From: an uncultured Bacilli bacterium
GTDB lineage: Bacteria; Bacillota_I; Bacilli_A; RF39; UBA660
Assembly: GCA_947624915.1 (NCBI GenBank)
Contig: CANQMF010000003.1
Coordinates: 1 to 43,919 of the forward strand
Direction: 5' to 3'
DNA: 43,919 nucleotides
Below are positions 8,161-17,598 of this stretch, one piece after another. The first letter of the stretch is position 1; every line of letters begins with the position of its first letter. A program made the translations under genes and the position numbers. The notes beneath the pieces were generated by a model that made no database searches, was not told the DNA's origin, and worked only from the letters and a program-made list of their open reading frames with translations.

Positions 8161-9363
8161 TTACTCTACCTCCAATAAATTAAATAGCTTATTAAATACT
8201 GATTCAGTTGAGGCAACAATTAATACTTTATCAATTTCTTTAAGTTTTAAATACTCTTCAAAATCAAGAGAATCAAATGATCTTAAGTCGATCACATAAG
8301 TTTTATTAAAATGACTAGCGATTAAACGATTAATTGGATTTGTATAAGACGAACCAATGATTAATAAATTATCTTTCTTTTCATTTTGAAAATCAAATTC
8401 CACTTCTCTTAAATTATCGCCATAAACAGTCAAATAATAATCAAGAAATTTGATATCATTACTAGTGAAATCACTATCACCATATTTTGTAAGTCTACCA
8501 TCAATTAATTCATAATGTTCTTTGAAATCAAAATCATAGTAACTAAATTTTTCTTTAATATAGGCAATCTTTCCACTTTTACCACTGCTTCCTAAAAAGG
8601 GTGGACCGTCTATCGTCTTAATACCTTTAGGTTCTAATACATCGTCTTTTATCTTTAATAATTTAACGATGTCTTTGTATCCCTGATATGAACCATATAA
8701 ATTCCAATGATGATCAGTTTTAAAAAAATATTTTTTATATGTTTCAAAATCATTACAGTCTAAAGCCGATATATGATAGTCACCTTCCAAGTTATTGACT
8801 AAATATTTATATGTATCAATTGATAGCTTATCGTTTTCAAAATCAAAAGCAGCACTACGACTAATAACATAATAATAAACGTCACTTAACTCGTTAAGTT
8901 TATTATAATAAGTCAAATGGTTTTCAAAATTAGCTTGATTCTTATCTGCTGTTTCTGGCAAAGTAACAATGTAATCAGAACAATCAAAAGTTGCTAGTGT
9001 ACTATTAATATAGACATAACGATTATTACATATCTTTTTATTTATATTTCGATAATCAACAAAGTTTAATAAATTCATTGATTCTTCTTTAATTTTCCTA
9101 CTTAAAATAAATTGATCAGATAAAGCTGATTCTAAATTATCTTGAAATGTTCCATTAGAAAAGGTTGCCAAAGTTGGTACAGTAAAGGAACTTAAAATAC
9201 GATTTTCTAAATGTGAATATTTCTTTGGTGTTTTAAAAATTGTTACAAAGCCGACAAATAATATCAATAGAAAGCTAAACATAAATATAGCGTCAATGAT
9301 ACAATTTACACCCTTTTTCTTCAACATTAAAAATAATTGATCACACCATTTCTTTATTAACAT
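8161..9363 (-). CDS. DHHW (AlgJ/AlgX-like SGNH) extracytoplasmic acyltransferase partner
   Basis: About 400 residues with one N-terminal membrane anchor (IDAIFMFSFLLILFVGFVTI) and an extracytoplasmic body. The diagnostic motif FFKTDHHWNLYGSYQGY matches the DHHW family, related to AlgJ/AlgX, where Asp and His act in transfer of acetyl groups to polysaccharide. A later IIGSSYTNPINRL segment fits the SGNH-type Ser block. The frame opens with TTG at 9369; the ATG at 9363 has better spacing (9 nt) from AGGAGG. It is directly followed by the MBOAT gene, its expected membrane donor. Together they should decorate the polymer made by the neighbouring transferases. Confidence 0.85.
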   Translation of the reverse strand: MLIKKWCDQLFLMLKKKGVNCIIDAIFMFSFLLILFVGFVTIFKTPKKYSHLENRILSSFTVPTLATFSNGTFQDNLESALSDQFILSRKIKEESMNLLNFVDYRNINKKICNNRYVYINSTLATFDCSDYIVTLPETADKNQANFENHLTYYNKLNELSDVYYYVISRSAAFDFENDKLSIDTYKYLVNNLEGDYHISALDCNDFETYKKYFFKTDHHWNLYGSYQGYKDIVKLLKIKDDVLEPKGIKTIDGPPFLGSSGKSGKIAYIKEKFSYYDFDFKEHYELIDGRLTKYGDSDFTSNDIKFLDYYLTVYGDNLREVEFDFQNEKKDNLLIIGSSYTNPINRLIASHFNKTYVIDLRSFDSLDFEEYLKLKEIDKVLIVASTESVFNKLFNLLEVE

Positions 9364-9427
9364 TAACAATAACCTCCTATACGAATAATAAAAAAGCTGA
9401 TTATTTATGACATGATAATCAAGCTTT

Positions 9428-11365
9428 CTATCGTTGTTTCTTCCAACTTTTATAAGGAACTAAAACTATTTCAGCCTCATCATCGATGCCATAAAACAAT
9501 TTAAATCTCTTTTTAAACGTATCCGATGCAGGATTAGCTCCTTGCATATAATTAGCATTAGGTAAATTTGGTAACAATAATTCACCTTTAACATCCTTAT
9601 GATCATTAACATAATTGATACGCTCAGTTTCAACTTTAAAACTATAACCATAAATACAAACAAGACTCGCCATAACACTTATAGTAGAAAATTTTAATAG
9701 ATAATCAATGTTTACTTTTTGTTTTGCAAACACTTCATCTAATAACTCACAAGTCAAAATAGCAAACAAGAAATAACTAGGGAAAAAGCATCTAGGTCCT
9801 ATTGGTGTAACAATCAAAAGAGGTAAAGCAATTACAATGATACTGATTATTTCAAATAAAACACGTCTTTTTCTCGATATATCTTTTATAGTTAGTGAAC
9901 ATACCACTATAATAGCAAATGCATACGCTATTATCAAACAGCCTTCAAAAACATTTTGAAGTTTACTTAAAACAAACGGATTATTATGACCCATAATCAT
10001 AATAAAGGATATATAAGTAAGATAACCAACCAAAATCAAAGATGAACATTTTAATAGAATATCTTGTAATTTTGAAAAATTCTTTTTCTTATTTTTATAA
10101 AAATTATACAATAACAACAATAAAGAAATAATAATTAAGATATTAATGATAACATTATCATTTACTAACATGTCTTTATAATCGCCAAAATATGTCTTTA
10201 AGGCTCTAACCAATATATTCCCCTTTTCAATCGTTCTATACGTATCAGATGCGTTCATGACATCAGAATAGCCACTGTTAGAAAACATTAAGACAGTGCC
10301 CATAACCGTTCCAATCATAAAGGATAGATTAGGCCATACTATATGCTTATTTCGTCTATAAGTAACAACTAAAAGGAATAACGCAAATAAGACACAGTAT
10401 ATAGTCATATGTTCAACAAACAAGGCGCCAACAAAACCTAAAAGCAAAAAGGGAATAATCCAAAGATTACGCAATTTTATTTCATTATTATTAAAAATAT
10501 CACGATTTAAATATAGAATAAAAATGGTTATTAAACTTGGCATAACGTAATTAGCAAAGCCACTTGTCCAAGCTATTGACTGTGCTAATACAGGTATAGG
10601 CATTAAACACAGTAAAATTATTAAACTACAAGAAACATAAAACCTTTTACTATTGATTAATTTCTTAGCTAAAACGAATAGACACCAGAAGGTTAAAGCT
10701 ATGACTCCAGTCCTTAAAAGACGATTTCTAGTTAACGCCATAACCAATAGGTTGCCGGCCCAACGCCCATTATAATTTTTAAATAAAGAGCTTAGTCTTT
10801 CAATACCTATATTACTACCCCAAGCCCAGTCATCATGGGTATATGGGAAAAAATAACAAATAGCGATTAACATAATAAATATGCAAACGTAAAACCATCT
10901 AATTTTGCTTAGTTTTTGATCACCATCTTTGGAAAAAACAAGAAACTTACTTAAAAAATAATTTACGATAATAACTAATACTTGGGCTACCAAAGACCAA
11001 ATAATGACATTCATATCTGAACTAAATCCAAGAAAAGTAATAAAGAACCATAATACACCTGATTCTAATACCAAAGTTGCCACTCTCGATGAAATAAAAG
11101 TCGCCATTTCCTTAATGATATTACGGTTATCACTTTTAAAGACAAAAAGCCGATTAGTAACATAAGCAAACAAAACCGATAAAACCCATGATATAAAAAC
11201 TGAAAGTTGAAGTTGTAAAGCATTATCTGCATCTAAAACGGTAAATAATAATAAATATTTACTTACTAGTGAAACTAAAGTTGTGCAACCACCAATAAAT
11301 AAGTATCGAATAATTTCACCATATTTATGCATCCATCCTTTTATTTTGAAAATCATCTTATTCAT
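9428..11365 (-). CDS. GtrA-like flippase domain fused to a DUF6056-type membrane domain
   Basis: A 645-residue polytopic protein. Residues about 15-150 are a GtrA-like four-helix domain (YLFIGGCTTLVSLVSKYLL, YVTNRLFVFKS, NYFLSKFLVF). The remainder, with roughly ten more helices, starts with FFPYTHDDWAWGSNIGIERL, the DDxxWG pattern I associate with DUF6056 membrane proteins of GT-C-like architecture. GtrA domains help move undecaprenyl-phosphate-linked sugars, and the DPM1/GtrB-type transferase that makes such sugars is encoded just upstream. A likely role is to receive a lipid-linked sugar and transfer it outside the cell. The GtrA part is confident; the second domain's function is inferred. 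Confidence 0.78.
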   Translation of the reverse strand: MNKMIFKIKGWMHKYGEIIRYLFIGGCTTLVSLVSKYLLLFTVLDADNALQLQLSVFISWVLSVLFAYVTNRLFVFKSDNRNIIKEMATFISSRVATLVLESGVLWFFITFLGFSSDMNVIIWSLVAQVLVIIVNYFLSKFLVFSKDGDQKLSKIRWFYVCIFIMLIAICYFFPYTHDDWAWGSNIGIERLSSLFKNYNGRWAGNLLVMALTRNRLLRTGVIALTFWCLFVLAKKLINSKRFYVSCSLIILLCLMPIPVLAQSIAWTSGFANYVMPSLITIFILYLNRDIFNNNEIKLRNLWIIPFLLLGFVGALFVEHMTIYCVLFALFLLVVTYRRNKHIVWPNLSFMIGTVMGTVLMFSNSGYSDVMNASDTYRTIEKGNILVRALKTYFGDYKDMLVNDNVIINILIIISLLLLLYNFYKNKKKNFSKLQDILLKCSSLILVGYLTYISFIMIMGHNNPFVLSKLQNVFEGCLIIAYAFAIIVVCSLTIKDISRKRRVLFEIISIIVIALPLLIVTPIGPRCFFPSYFLFAILTCELLDEVFAKQKVNIDYLLKFSTISVMASLVCIYGYSFKVETERINYVNDHKDVKGELLLPNLPNANYMQGANPASDTFKKRFKLFYGIDDEAEIVLVPYKSWKKQR

Positions 11366-11393
11366 TATTTTATACTCCTAATTACATCAGATA

Positions 11394-12350
11394 TTAGTCT
11401 AATTCCTTTTCAATAATATATCTTGGGCGACGTTTTGTCTCATTATATATTTTACCTATATAGCCACCAACAACACCTAGAGATGTTACTTGAACACCAC
11501 ATGCAAGCCAAATAGAGCAAATAATATAAGTACTACTCATAATTGTTTTACCTAATAGATCAGCAATACCAAATCCAACAAAACAGATGGCACTTACAAT
11601 AGAAACCATTATTCCTAAAAAAGTAACTAGCGTTAATGGCTTGATACTAAACGAAGTAACACATTCAAGTGCTAACTTAATTAATTTTTTAACAGAATAC
11701 TTGGTTTCCCCTGCCACTCTTTTTTGTCGTTCATAATAGGCTATCGATGTTTTAAATCCAATCTTAGGCAAAATACCTCTTAAAAACATATTTACTTCCG
11801 TAAACTTTTCTAACTCCTCAATAGCTCTTTTACTCATCAAACGACATTCTGAATGATTATATACCAGTTCAATGCCCATAAAACGCATAAACTTATAAAA
11901 AGCTAGAGCTGGTACTCTTTTAAAGAATGAATCCTTCTTTCGAGAACTTCTAACCCCATAAACGATCTCAGAACCATTTTCATATTCTTCAACCATCTTA
12001 TCAACAACATTAATATCATCTTGCAAATCAACATCCATTGTAATAGCCATATCAGCTTTTTCTTTAGCAACTGAAAGCCCAGCCAATAAAGCATTCTGTT
12101 GCCCACAATTACGAGACAATTTTACCCCCATAAACAATTTGTTTTGTTTATTTAAATCTTCAATCATTGACCAAGTTTTATCTTTAGATCCATCATCAAC
12201 AAGCAAAACTTTACTATCCTTAGATATCTTTCCATCTTTAATTAATTTAGTCATTTTTTTCTCAATTTCTTTTGTGGAAATTGTTAACATTTCCTCTTCA
12301 TTGTAACAAGGAAATACAAGATATAAAATATTTTTTTTACGTTCTTTCAT
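11394..12350 (-). CDS. Polyprenyl-phosphate glycosyltransferase (GtrB/DPM1-like, GT2)
   Basis: A 318-residue GT2 enzyme that loads a sugar from a nucleotide donor onto undecaprenyl phosphate. The catalytic domain shows LYLVFPCYNEEEML, VLLVDDGSKDKTW, KLSRNCGQQNALLAGL and the metal site MDVDLQDD. Two C-terminal hydrophobic helices (about 235-260 and 268-295) are followed by the GGYIGKIYNETKRRPRYIIE tail typical of GtrB, CsbB and YkcC. It starts 2 nt after the upstream gene's stop, with GGTGAG as ribosome-binding site. The GtrA-containing gene follows 28 nt later. This is a standard GtrA/GtrB pairing; the sugar is unknown. Confidence 0.92.
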   Translation of the reverse strand: MKERKKNILYLVFPCYNEEEMLTISTKEIEKKMTKLIKDGKISKDSKVLLVDDGSKDKTWSMIEDLNKQNKLFMGVKLSRNCGQQNALLAGLSVAKEKADMAITMDVDLQDDINVVDKMVEEYENGSEIVYGVRSSRKKDSFFKRVPALAFYKFMRFMGIELVYNHSECRLMSKRAIEELEKFTEVNMFLRGILPKIGFKTSIAYYERQKRVAGETKYSVKKLIKLALECVTSFSIKPLTLVTFLGIMVSIVSAICFVGFGIADLLGKTIMSSTYIICSIWLACGVQVTSLGVVGGYIGKIYNETKRRPRYIIEKELD

Positions 12351-12352
12351 TA

Positions 12353-13801
12353 CTACTCACCAATCTTTAAATTACTATCAATTAATCCTTTCCAACCACT
12401 CATACTAACCATAATAATTAATGGCAAAATTTGAACTACATACCTTGGATTACATTCCCATATTATTAGGAACAACATAAGCAGTAGAATGACGATTTTC
12501 GCCATATTCATAATATCACTATCACCTTTTAATCCTTTTAAACAGGCAATTATCACACCAATAATTATAAAGCACCAATAAGAACCTGTATAAGCCTCAT
12601 AGAAATGATAATTAATCCCATCTTTTGTAACTAATGAATACCAAAAGCCCTTTTTAATTGGTTTACGTGCTAAATAATCATTTGACCCAAAAGTACTATC
12701 AGTCCATGTTTTCACCATCTTTGTATATAACAAGTGTTTAGTAGTTCCTAAAAAACCTCTGTTTTTTATTCTTTCCTCTATGACCTTTAAATTAGCATTT
12801 TGCTTCTCAGCATAAGTATTAAAACTTTTAGAAAATTGTACATCTGCTTCATTATAACCACCAGTAGTATTCAAAGCCATCATCACATGATGTGTATATG
12901 GAAATTTATATCTGTCATAGTCATCACTAGTTATACCTAAACCATAGTCCATCAACTTGTTCATACCAACAAGAAAAATACTAAAGACAATTATCATACA
13001 CAATAATTTTGGTATAAATTTTTTCCACGTTTCATTTATAAACATACTAATGGCAATAGCAAGCAAAACAAATATTAAGCTAGGCTTGATAAGAAAAGCA
13101 ATAACTGATGTTATACTAATACCTATTAGATAACGAATTTTATGATTATCTTTATAATAACTATATAAAAGTAATGGTAACGGGATAAACATTAATCCTA
13201 AAGTATCACTGTATAATATTGGTGTATATACCGCAATAGGTAAACAAATGGCAATCATCAATACCAAAACACAAGCAAACTTTTCTCCTTTTTCTTTTCG
13301 CGCTAATAAATAACATAAAAAAGTACTAAAACTAATAAATAAGGCATTAACAACATTAGAACAATATATATAAAACTCCGTCAAATGAGTACCTGTCAAA
13401 GCGTTTATTATTTTATAAAAAAGGCTTAAACATATAACAAGAAACTGATTATTAGGACACCTAATGTAATAATCTAAGTCAATAAATTTACCCTTTTCTG
13501 CATATGAGACCGCAGTTGCTTGAATCTGACCATAATCCCAAGCTTTATTTACGGCCAATTTAAATCCCAAATATATTAAAAATATTAAATTGCAAACTTG
13601 AAAAATTAAACATAACTTTCTAACTAATTTGTCATCATGAATATTATAAATAAGTCTAGTAATCAATAAAATGGTTATAATTAGTAGTGGACTCAAAAAT
13701 AAAATATAAGTATTCAACCTCGTAATATTCAAAATTAATATATAAATAAAGCTTATTAACAATACGAGTCCACTTACTCCATACAACAGTTTCTTTTTCA
13801 T
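12353..13801 (-). CDS. Polytopic GT-C-like membrane glycosyltransferase, putative
   Basis: About 482 residues with roughly 10-12 hydrophobic segments and one extracytoplasmic loop after helix 2 holding NKAWDYGQIQATAVSYAEKG, then DYYIRCPNNQFLVIC. This layout, with acidic residues in the first outer loop and a long C-terminal outer segment, resembles GT-C enzymes of the PMT/ArnT (GT39/GT83) type that use lipid-linked sugars. I see no decisive family signature. The frame opens at 13816, but the ATG at 13801 follows AGGAGAG with good spacing, so I use it. It is first in the operon behind a recognisable promoter. A polymerase or other envelope membrane protein remains possible. Confidence 0.6.
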   Translation of the reverse strand: MKKKLLYGVSGLVLLISFIYILILNITRLNTYILFLSPLLIITILLITRLIYNIHDDKLVRKLCLIFQVCNLIFLIYLGFKLAVNKAWDYGQIQATAVSYAEKGKFIDLDYYIRCPNNQFLVICLSLFYKIINALTGTHLTEFYIYCSNVVNALFISFSTFLCYLLARKEKGEKFACVLVLMIAICLPIAVYTPILYSDTLGLMFIPLPLLLYSYYKDNHKIRYLIGISITSVIAFLIKPSLIFVLLAIAISMFINETWKKFIPKLLCMIIVFSIFLVGMNKLMDYGLGITSDDYDRYKFPYTHHVMMALNTTGGYNEADVQFSKSFNTYAEKQNANLKVIEERIKNRGFLGTTKHLLYTKMVKTWTDSTFGSNDYLARKPIKKGFWYSLVTKDGINYHFYEAYTGSYWCFIIIGVIIACLKGLKGDSDIMNMAKIVILLLMLFLIIWECNPRYVVQILPLIIMVSMSGWKGLIDSNLKIGE

Positions 13802-13870
13802 GTAGTCTCTCCTCATGTTTATTCTAACCCAAAAGCAATTTTTTATATCCTTTTACAATCTATATCTATT

Positions 13871-13900
13871 ATTCTAACAAATTATAAGACTAATAATCAA
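13871..13900 (-). promoter_or_regulatory. Promoter of the polymer-modification operon
   Basis: On the minus strand TTGATT (13900-13895), an 18-nt spacer and TAGAAT (13876-13871) precede the GT-C-like gene. There is no terminator after tagO, so some read-through from tagO is also possible. Confidence 0.55.
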
Positions 13901-13914
13901 GATGTAAAATTATT

Positions 13915-14979
13915 TTATTTATTTTTATGACTTCTTTTCTCATTCTTTCTACCATAATGTGGAAAAATTATATCAGTTTTTAAAGCAAATATAATTAATG
14001 ACAAAAGTAAAATTCCATAAATTATGTAGCCTAAAACAGCATTAACTAGAACATAAATGACAGATGCCATGGCAAACAAAAATGTTATCATATATATCGT
14101 TAAAACAGTTCCAACTTGACTAAAACCTTTTTTCAAAAATTGATGATGAATATGGGACTTATCCGGCGTCGATATGCTTTCACCTTTAATTTTTCTCCTG
14201 ATAATAGCGAAAGCTGTATCTAATATAGGAACACTCAAAATTAATAGTGGTATGATAAGAGATGACATCATAACATTTTTATAACCTAACATTGTGATAA
14301 TCGACATAATAAAGCCTAAAAACATTGAGCCAGAATCCCCAATAAAAATAGTAGCTGGATGAAAGTTATGAAGTAAGAAACCAATACAACATCCTAACAT
14401 AATAAAAGTTAGGGTAAATGCTAAGTCAACTTGAAATCGACAAGCTGCCACTATACCAATTGCCAAAAAGAAAATAGCCGATATTCCACTCGATAAACCA
14501 TCAAGTCCATCAATAAAATTAATACAATTTATACATCCTAGGATAAAGAAAATAGTTAATGGATAAGCAAAGAAACCAAAATTGATATAAAAACCAAAAG
14601 CACTTATGTCTTTAATCATCAGCCCACCATAAAATACTACCACACAAGCCGCGATCATCTGCCCAACAAACTTAACTATTGGCTTTAAAGGTTTAATATC
14701 ATCAACCACACCAGTTAAAATAATGAAAAAACTACCAATCAAAATAGAGTTCATAATCGGTGTTGCTTCGCCAAATAACATATAACCAACTAAAAAACCA
14801 ATATAAACGCCAAGACCCCCTAATCTTGGAATCGGTTTTTTATGAACCTTTCTTTCATTAGGGATGTCCATAGCGTCAACATGCTCCGCTAATTTTTTAA
14901 TAACTGGCATAATAAGAGCCACCACAACAAATGGTACTATTACAAGTTCAATAATTTTTGACAATATTTCTTTTTCCAT
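13915..14979 (-). CDS. tagO: Undecaprenyl-phosphate GlcNAc-1-phosphate transferase (TagO/WecA-like)
   Basis: This enzyme transfers GlcNAc-1-phosphate from UDP-GlcNAc to undecaprenyl phosphate, the first step of wall teichoic acid and many surface polymers. It has about ten membrane helices and the family motifs DIPNERKVHKKPIPRLGG, VVDDIKPLKP, CINFIDGLDGLSSG, FIGDSGSMFLGF and the HIHHQFLKKG loop. The open frame extends to 15033, but the first 18 codons are unlike the family, and the ATG at 14979 begins MEKEILSKI, so I start there. The upstream sequence is an AT-rich divergent region shared with the plus-strand gene at 15081. Position and chemistry make it the initiator for the polymer handled downstream. 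Confidence 0.93.
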   Translation of the reverse strand: MEKEILSKIIELVIVPFVVVALIMPVIKKLAEHVDAMDIPNERKVHKKPIPRLGGLGVYIGFLVGYMLFGEATPIMNSILIGSFFIILTGVVDDIKPLKPIVKFVGQMIAACVVVFYGGLMIKDISAFGFYINFGFFAYPLTIFFILGCINCINFIDGLDGLSSGISAIFFLAIGIVAACRFQVDLAFTLTFIMLGCCIGFLLHNFHPATIFIGDSGSMFLGFIMSIITMLGYKNVMMSSLIIPLLILSVPILDTAFAIIRRKIKGESISTPDKSHIHHQFLKKGFSQVGTVLTIYMITFLFAMASVIYVLVNAVLGYIIYGILLLSLIIFALKTDIIFPHYGRKNEKRSHKNK

Positions 14980-15080
14980 AATAACAACTTCTTTCAGCCT
15001 TACACATATATAATAACATATTTTCAAAATCAATACTATATTTATCCATAAAAGTATTGTATAATAAAATTGGTGGTAGT

Positions 15081-15767
15081 ATGAATAAGAATGAAAATCA
15101 TCAATACTTAATATCTAAGCTTTGTTTAATTGTCCTTATGGTTAGTTATCTCGCCTATTTTATATATTGTTATGTAACGAAAGATTTTGATTTCAATAAC
15201 AAGCTCAATATTTTCAAACTAGTATTAATCTTTATCAGTCTTGTAACACTTGGTATAACACTAATGACAAGCAATGGTATTTGCCTATTCTTTAGCGTTT
15301 TAAATTACACATTAATCGTTTGTTTAATTGGCATTAGTGTATATGAAGTCTTCCCAACAAGTAGAAAAGAAAAAGAACCCAAAGAAGAAAAAGAAGAGAT
15401 TAAAGAAGAAACAGTAACAAGCAAATCTATTAGTTGTCATGGCAAAACAGAAATAAGTGATGATACATTAGTCGCTATTGATTATACTGATGATAAAATA
15501 GACAAACTAATTTATACCTACACTTTTACAATAGAAAAAGAAAAGGATGCTCAAGAAATCGTTAAAAAATTCAATGACAAATACAACAGTATTAACGAAA
15601 TATATGGTGAAATAAACATTGATGATAATGTAACTGTAATACTAAATTATAATTTGAAGGATATTAATCTTGACGACCATAAAGATATTATTGAAGAAAA
15701 ATTATTATCTTATAATTCGTTAAAAGAAACGGATTTAACTAATTTAACATGTGAAGAACAAAATTAA
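15081..15767 (+). CDS. Membrane protein of unknown function with acidic linker and soluble domain
   Basis: I do not recognise this 228-residue protein. Three hydrophobic segments lie in the first 90 residues (about 11-31, 42-60 and 65-87). A highly charged linker (KEKEPKEEKEEIKEE) follows, then a soluble domain of about 110 residues with alternating strands and helices (LIYTYTFTIEKEKDAQEIVK, VTVILNYNLKDIN). The soluble part may resemble small lipoprotein domains in Bacillota that bind nothing known. The frame opens with TTG at 15057; I prefer the ATG at 15081 behind GGTGG. It is divergent from tagO and ends at a clear terminator, so it is a single-gene unit. Confidence 0.7.
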   Translation: MNKNENHQYLISKLCLIVLMVSYLAYFIYCYVTKDFDFNNKLNIFKLVLIFISLVTLGITLMTSNGICLFFSVLNYTLIVCLIGISVYEVFPTSRKEKEPKEEKEEIKEETVTSKSISCHGKTEISDDTLVAIDYTDDKIDKLIYTYTFTIEKEKDAQEIVKKFNDKYNSINEIYGEINIDDNVTVILNYNLKDINLDDHKDIIEEKLLSYNSLKETDLTNLTCEEQN

Positions 15768-15775
15768 GTTTTAAG

Positions 15776-15810
15776 GCTATTTTCAAATATTTTAGAAGAT
15801 AGCTTTTTTA
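15776..15810 (+). terminator. Terminator of the 15081-15767 gene
   Basis: GCTATTTTC (15776-15784) pairs with GAAGATAGC (15795-15803), including one G-T pair, followed by TTTTTT. Confidence 0.8.
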
Positions 15811-16111
15811 CTACTTCAAAATAATCTAAACATTTATAGTTTTAAAAAGCATACATGTAACTAATCTTTGTTAACAAACAACAAATTAATCAATATGTAA
15901 TAACGCAGTCAAAAATTTTTACTTTATAACCTTCATTATTTAACTACTAACTTAGCTTATGGTGTTATACAAAAAAAGTATGAATATTCCATTATGGTTG
16001 TATTATAAATAATGTTGGTGAGTAAAAATCACTGATACTATTTTATTTTATAAAAAGACATAAGTTTGATACAATGTAATTGCTAAAAAAACATTGAAAG
16101 GATCGAAACTT

Positions 16112-16186
16112 ATGTCTATAAATAATTATATCTTAAATTTACTAAATATTGAAGATAAAAATATCTTTATTAATACAAATCGTTAA
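16112..16186 (+). pseudogene. ISL3-like transposase N-terminal scrap
   Basis: This frame of 24 codons with its own ribosome-binding site (GAAAGGAT) reads MSINNYILNLLNIEDKNIF, resembling the first residues of ISL3-family transposases in gut Bacillota, then stops. The rest of a transposase is absent. The surrounding 15811-16212 gap otherwise holds only AT-rich sequence without a gene. This suggests an insertion sequence decayed here. The match is short and made from memory, so the family name is tentative. Confidence 0.45.
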
Positions 16187-16212
16187 TTTCCATTTGAAAT
16201 TCCATTTTTAAT

Positions 16213-16253
16213 AAAAAAGTAGAAATAAGTCTGAAGTATTTTACTTCAAACTT
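16213..16253 (-). terminator. Terminator after the cohesin gene
   Basis: A 12-bp stem, AAGTTTGAAGTA with TACTTCAGACTT (one G-T pair), and a 3-nt loop lie at 16227-16253, followed on the minus strand by ATTTCTACTTTTTT. It ends the glucosaminidase-cohesin operon. Confidence 0.8.
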
Positions 16254-16272
16254 TTCCATGTTAATATTTCTG

Positions 16273-17589
16273 TTAATAATTAACACTTTGTTTCTTTTTT
16301 AAACACAATTTAATAGTAGCTACTATAATAATAATGAACAAAACAGATGATATACCTCCCAAAATAATAGCAAGATTTTTATACTTATCATCATTTTTAA
16401 CTACTTTTTCATTTTTAGTCGGTTCTAAATAACGCTGTAATGTACCTTCCTCTTCATCATAAGTATACCAATCTTTTTTTCCAGTAGCAACATTGACACC
16501 ATACACTAAAGGATAAGTACTAACGTCTGTATTATAAGCAGCAACCTCTTCTTCACCTATTTTAACATTAGTTTCCTCATAAGGATCCATCGGTATTTCA
16601 TCTGGCTTTACTATATATAGTGTTATACCTGCAAACTTATATTCTTTATATAAAATATAAGTATCATTATCATAAATATATAAATTAACTTTTCCGGATT
16701 CATCACTTAAACCAACTAAGGTATAACCAGTGATTTCACTTTCATAGGCCGGTACTTCTTGACCATCAATAACTGCCGTCGACTCAACATATGTCTGTGG
16801 AGCTTCTAAATCTTCTCTTTTACGAACGACATTATACTTAATGCCATCTACTTCGACATCTATCGGATCTAATTCTTTAACCGTAACATTAATCGTATAG
16901 GTTTTTGAATTACCATTTTCAGCTTCCACCTCAACTGCTACCTTATTAAGGCCCTCCTTAAGTTCAATAGTACCTGTGCCATGCACTTCTGCCTTTGAAT
17001 CATTTTTAGTAGCTGACACTTTTATTTTACGTACATCATTAGGAACAGTTAAACTATAATCAGTTTTATTTTTGTCAAAGGCTGGATTTAGTTCATATCC
17101 TTCAACTTTCAAATCTTTTAATGTATTATCACTTGATAAAGAACTCTCATATTCATCCCTTGTTATATTTTTTATTGTTACAGAATTAGTGGATAAAGTC
17201 ATTTTTGATTCATCAGTAAATGCATAAACTTCAGCCCCACTATTAATTGATACTTTAGTAGTACCAGATTTTTTAGCCTTAAAAGTTATAGTGTAGGTTT
17301 TACTTTTGGTCTTATCATTAGTAGCGCTATTAACGGCTTGATCACTTCCCTCTAAAGTTGAAGATACAAAGCTTAAGTAATTGCTGTCATATTTAACATT
17401 AAAGTTCCAAGATCCTAAAGCTTGAGATGAGGATAAATTTATCGTAACCTTAACTTTTTCGCCTACAATAACCGTACCTTTATCACGGCTAAGACTAATC
17501 TTAGCTGATGCTGCATAAACATCGCTTATAAATAAACAAGATATTACAAATGTCAAGCAAAGCATGACTTTCTTTAAACTTTTTATCAT
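16273..17589 (-). CDS. Membrane-anchored cohesin-domain surface protein
   Basis: A 438-residue exported protein. A signal peptide (about residues 1-26, ending VYAAS) leads to a cohesin-type beta sandwich (about 27-142: KGTVIVGEKVKVTINLSS, ALGSWNFNVKYDSNYLSF). A cadherin-like beta-sandwich follows (about 155-240: LKDLKVEGYELNPAFDKNKT). Next is a region rich in aromatic and acidic residues, and one C-terminal membrane helix with a basic tail (about 406-431). Cohesins bind dockerins, and the gene 9 nt upstream ends in a dockerin. The simplest reading is a membrane anchor that holds its partner at the cell surface. There is no LPXTG; the helix is the anchor. Cohesin assignment is good but made by eye. 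Confidence 0.82.
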   Translation of the reverse strand: MIKSLKKVMLCLTFVISCLFISDVYAASAKISLSRDKGTVIVGEKVKVTINLSSSQALGSWNFNVKYDSNYLSFVSSTLEGSDQAVNSATNDKTKSKTYTITFKAKKSGTTKVSINSGAEVYAFTDESKMTLSTNSVTIKNITRDEYESSLSSDNTLKDLKVEGYELNPAFDKNKTDYSLTVPNDVRKIKVSATKNDSKAEVHGTGTIELKEGLNKVAVEVEAENGNSKTYTINVTVKELDPIDVEVDGIKYNVVRKREDLEAPQTYVESTAVIDGQEVPAYESEITGYTLVGLSDESGKVNLYIYDNDTYILYKEYKFAGITLYIVKPDEIPMDPYEETNVKIGEEEVAAYNTDVSTYPLVYGVNVATGKKDWYTYDEEEGTLQRYLEPTKNEKVVKNDDKYKNLAIILGGISSVLFIIIIVATIKLCLKKKQSVNY

Positions 17590-17598
17590 TTTAACCTC

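Noticed and set aside
11903..12106. Second minus-strand frame inside the GtrB-type gene
   Set aside because: Out-of-frame shadow with composition typical of shifted AT-rich coding sequence.
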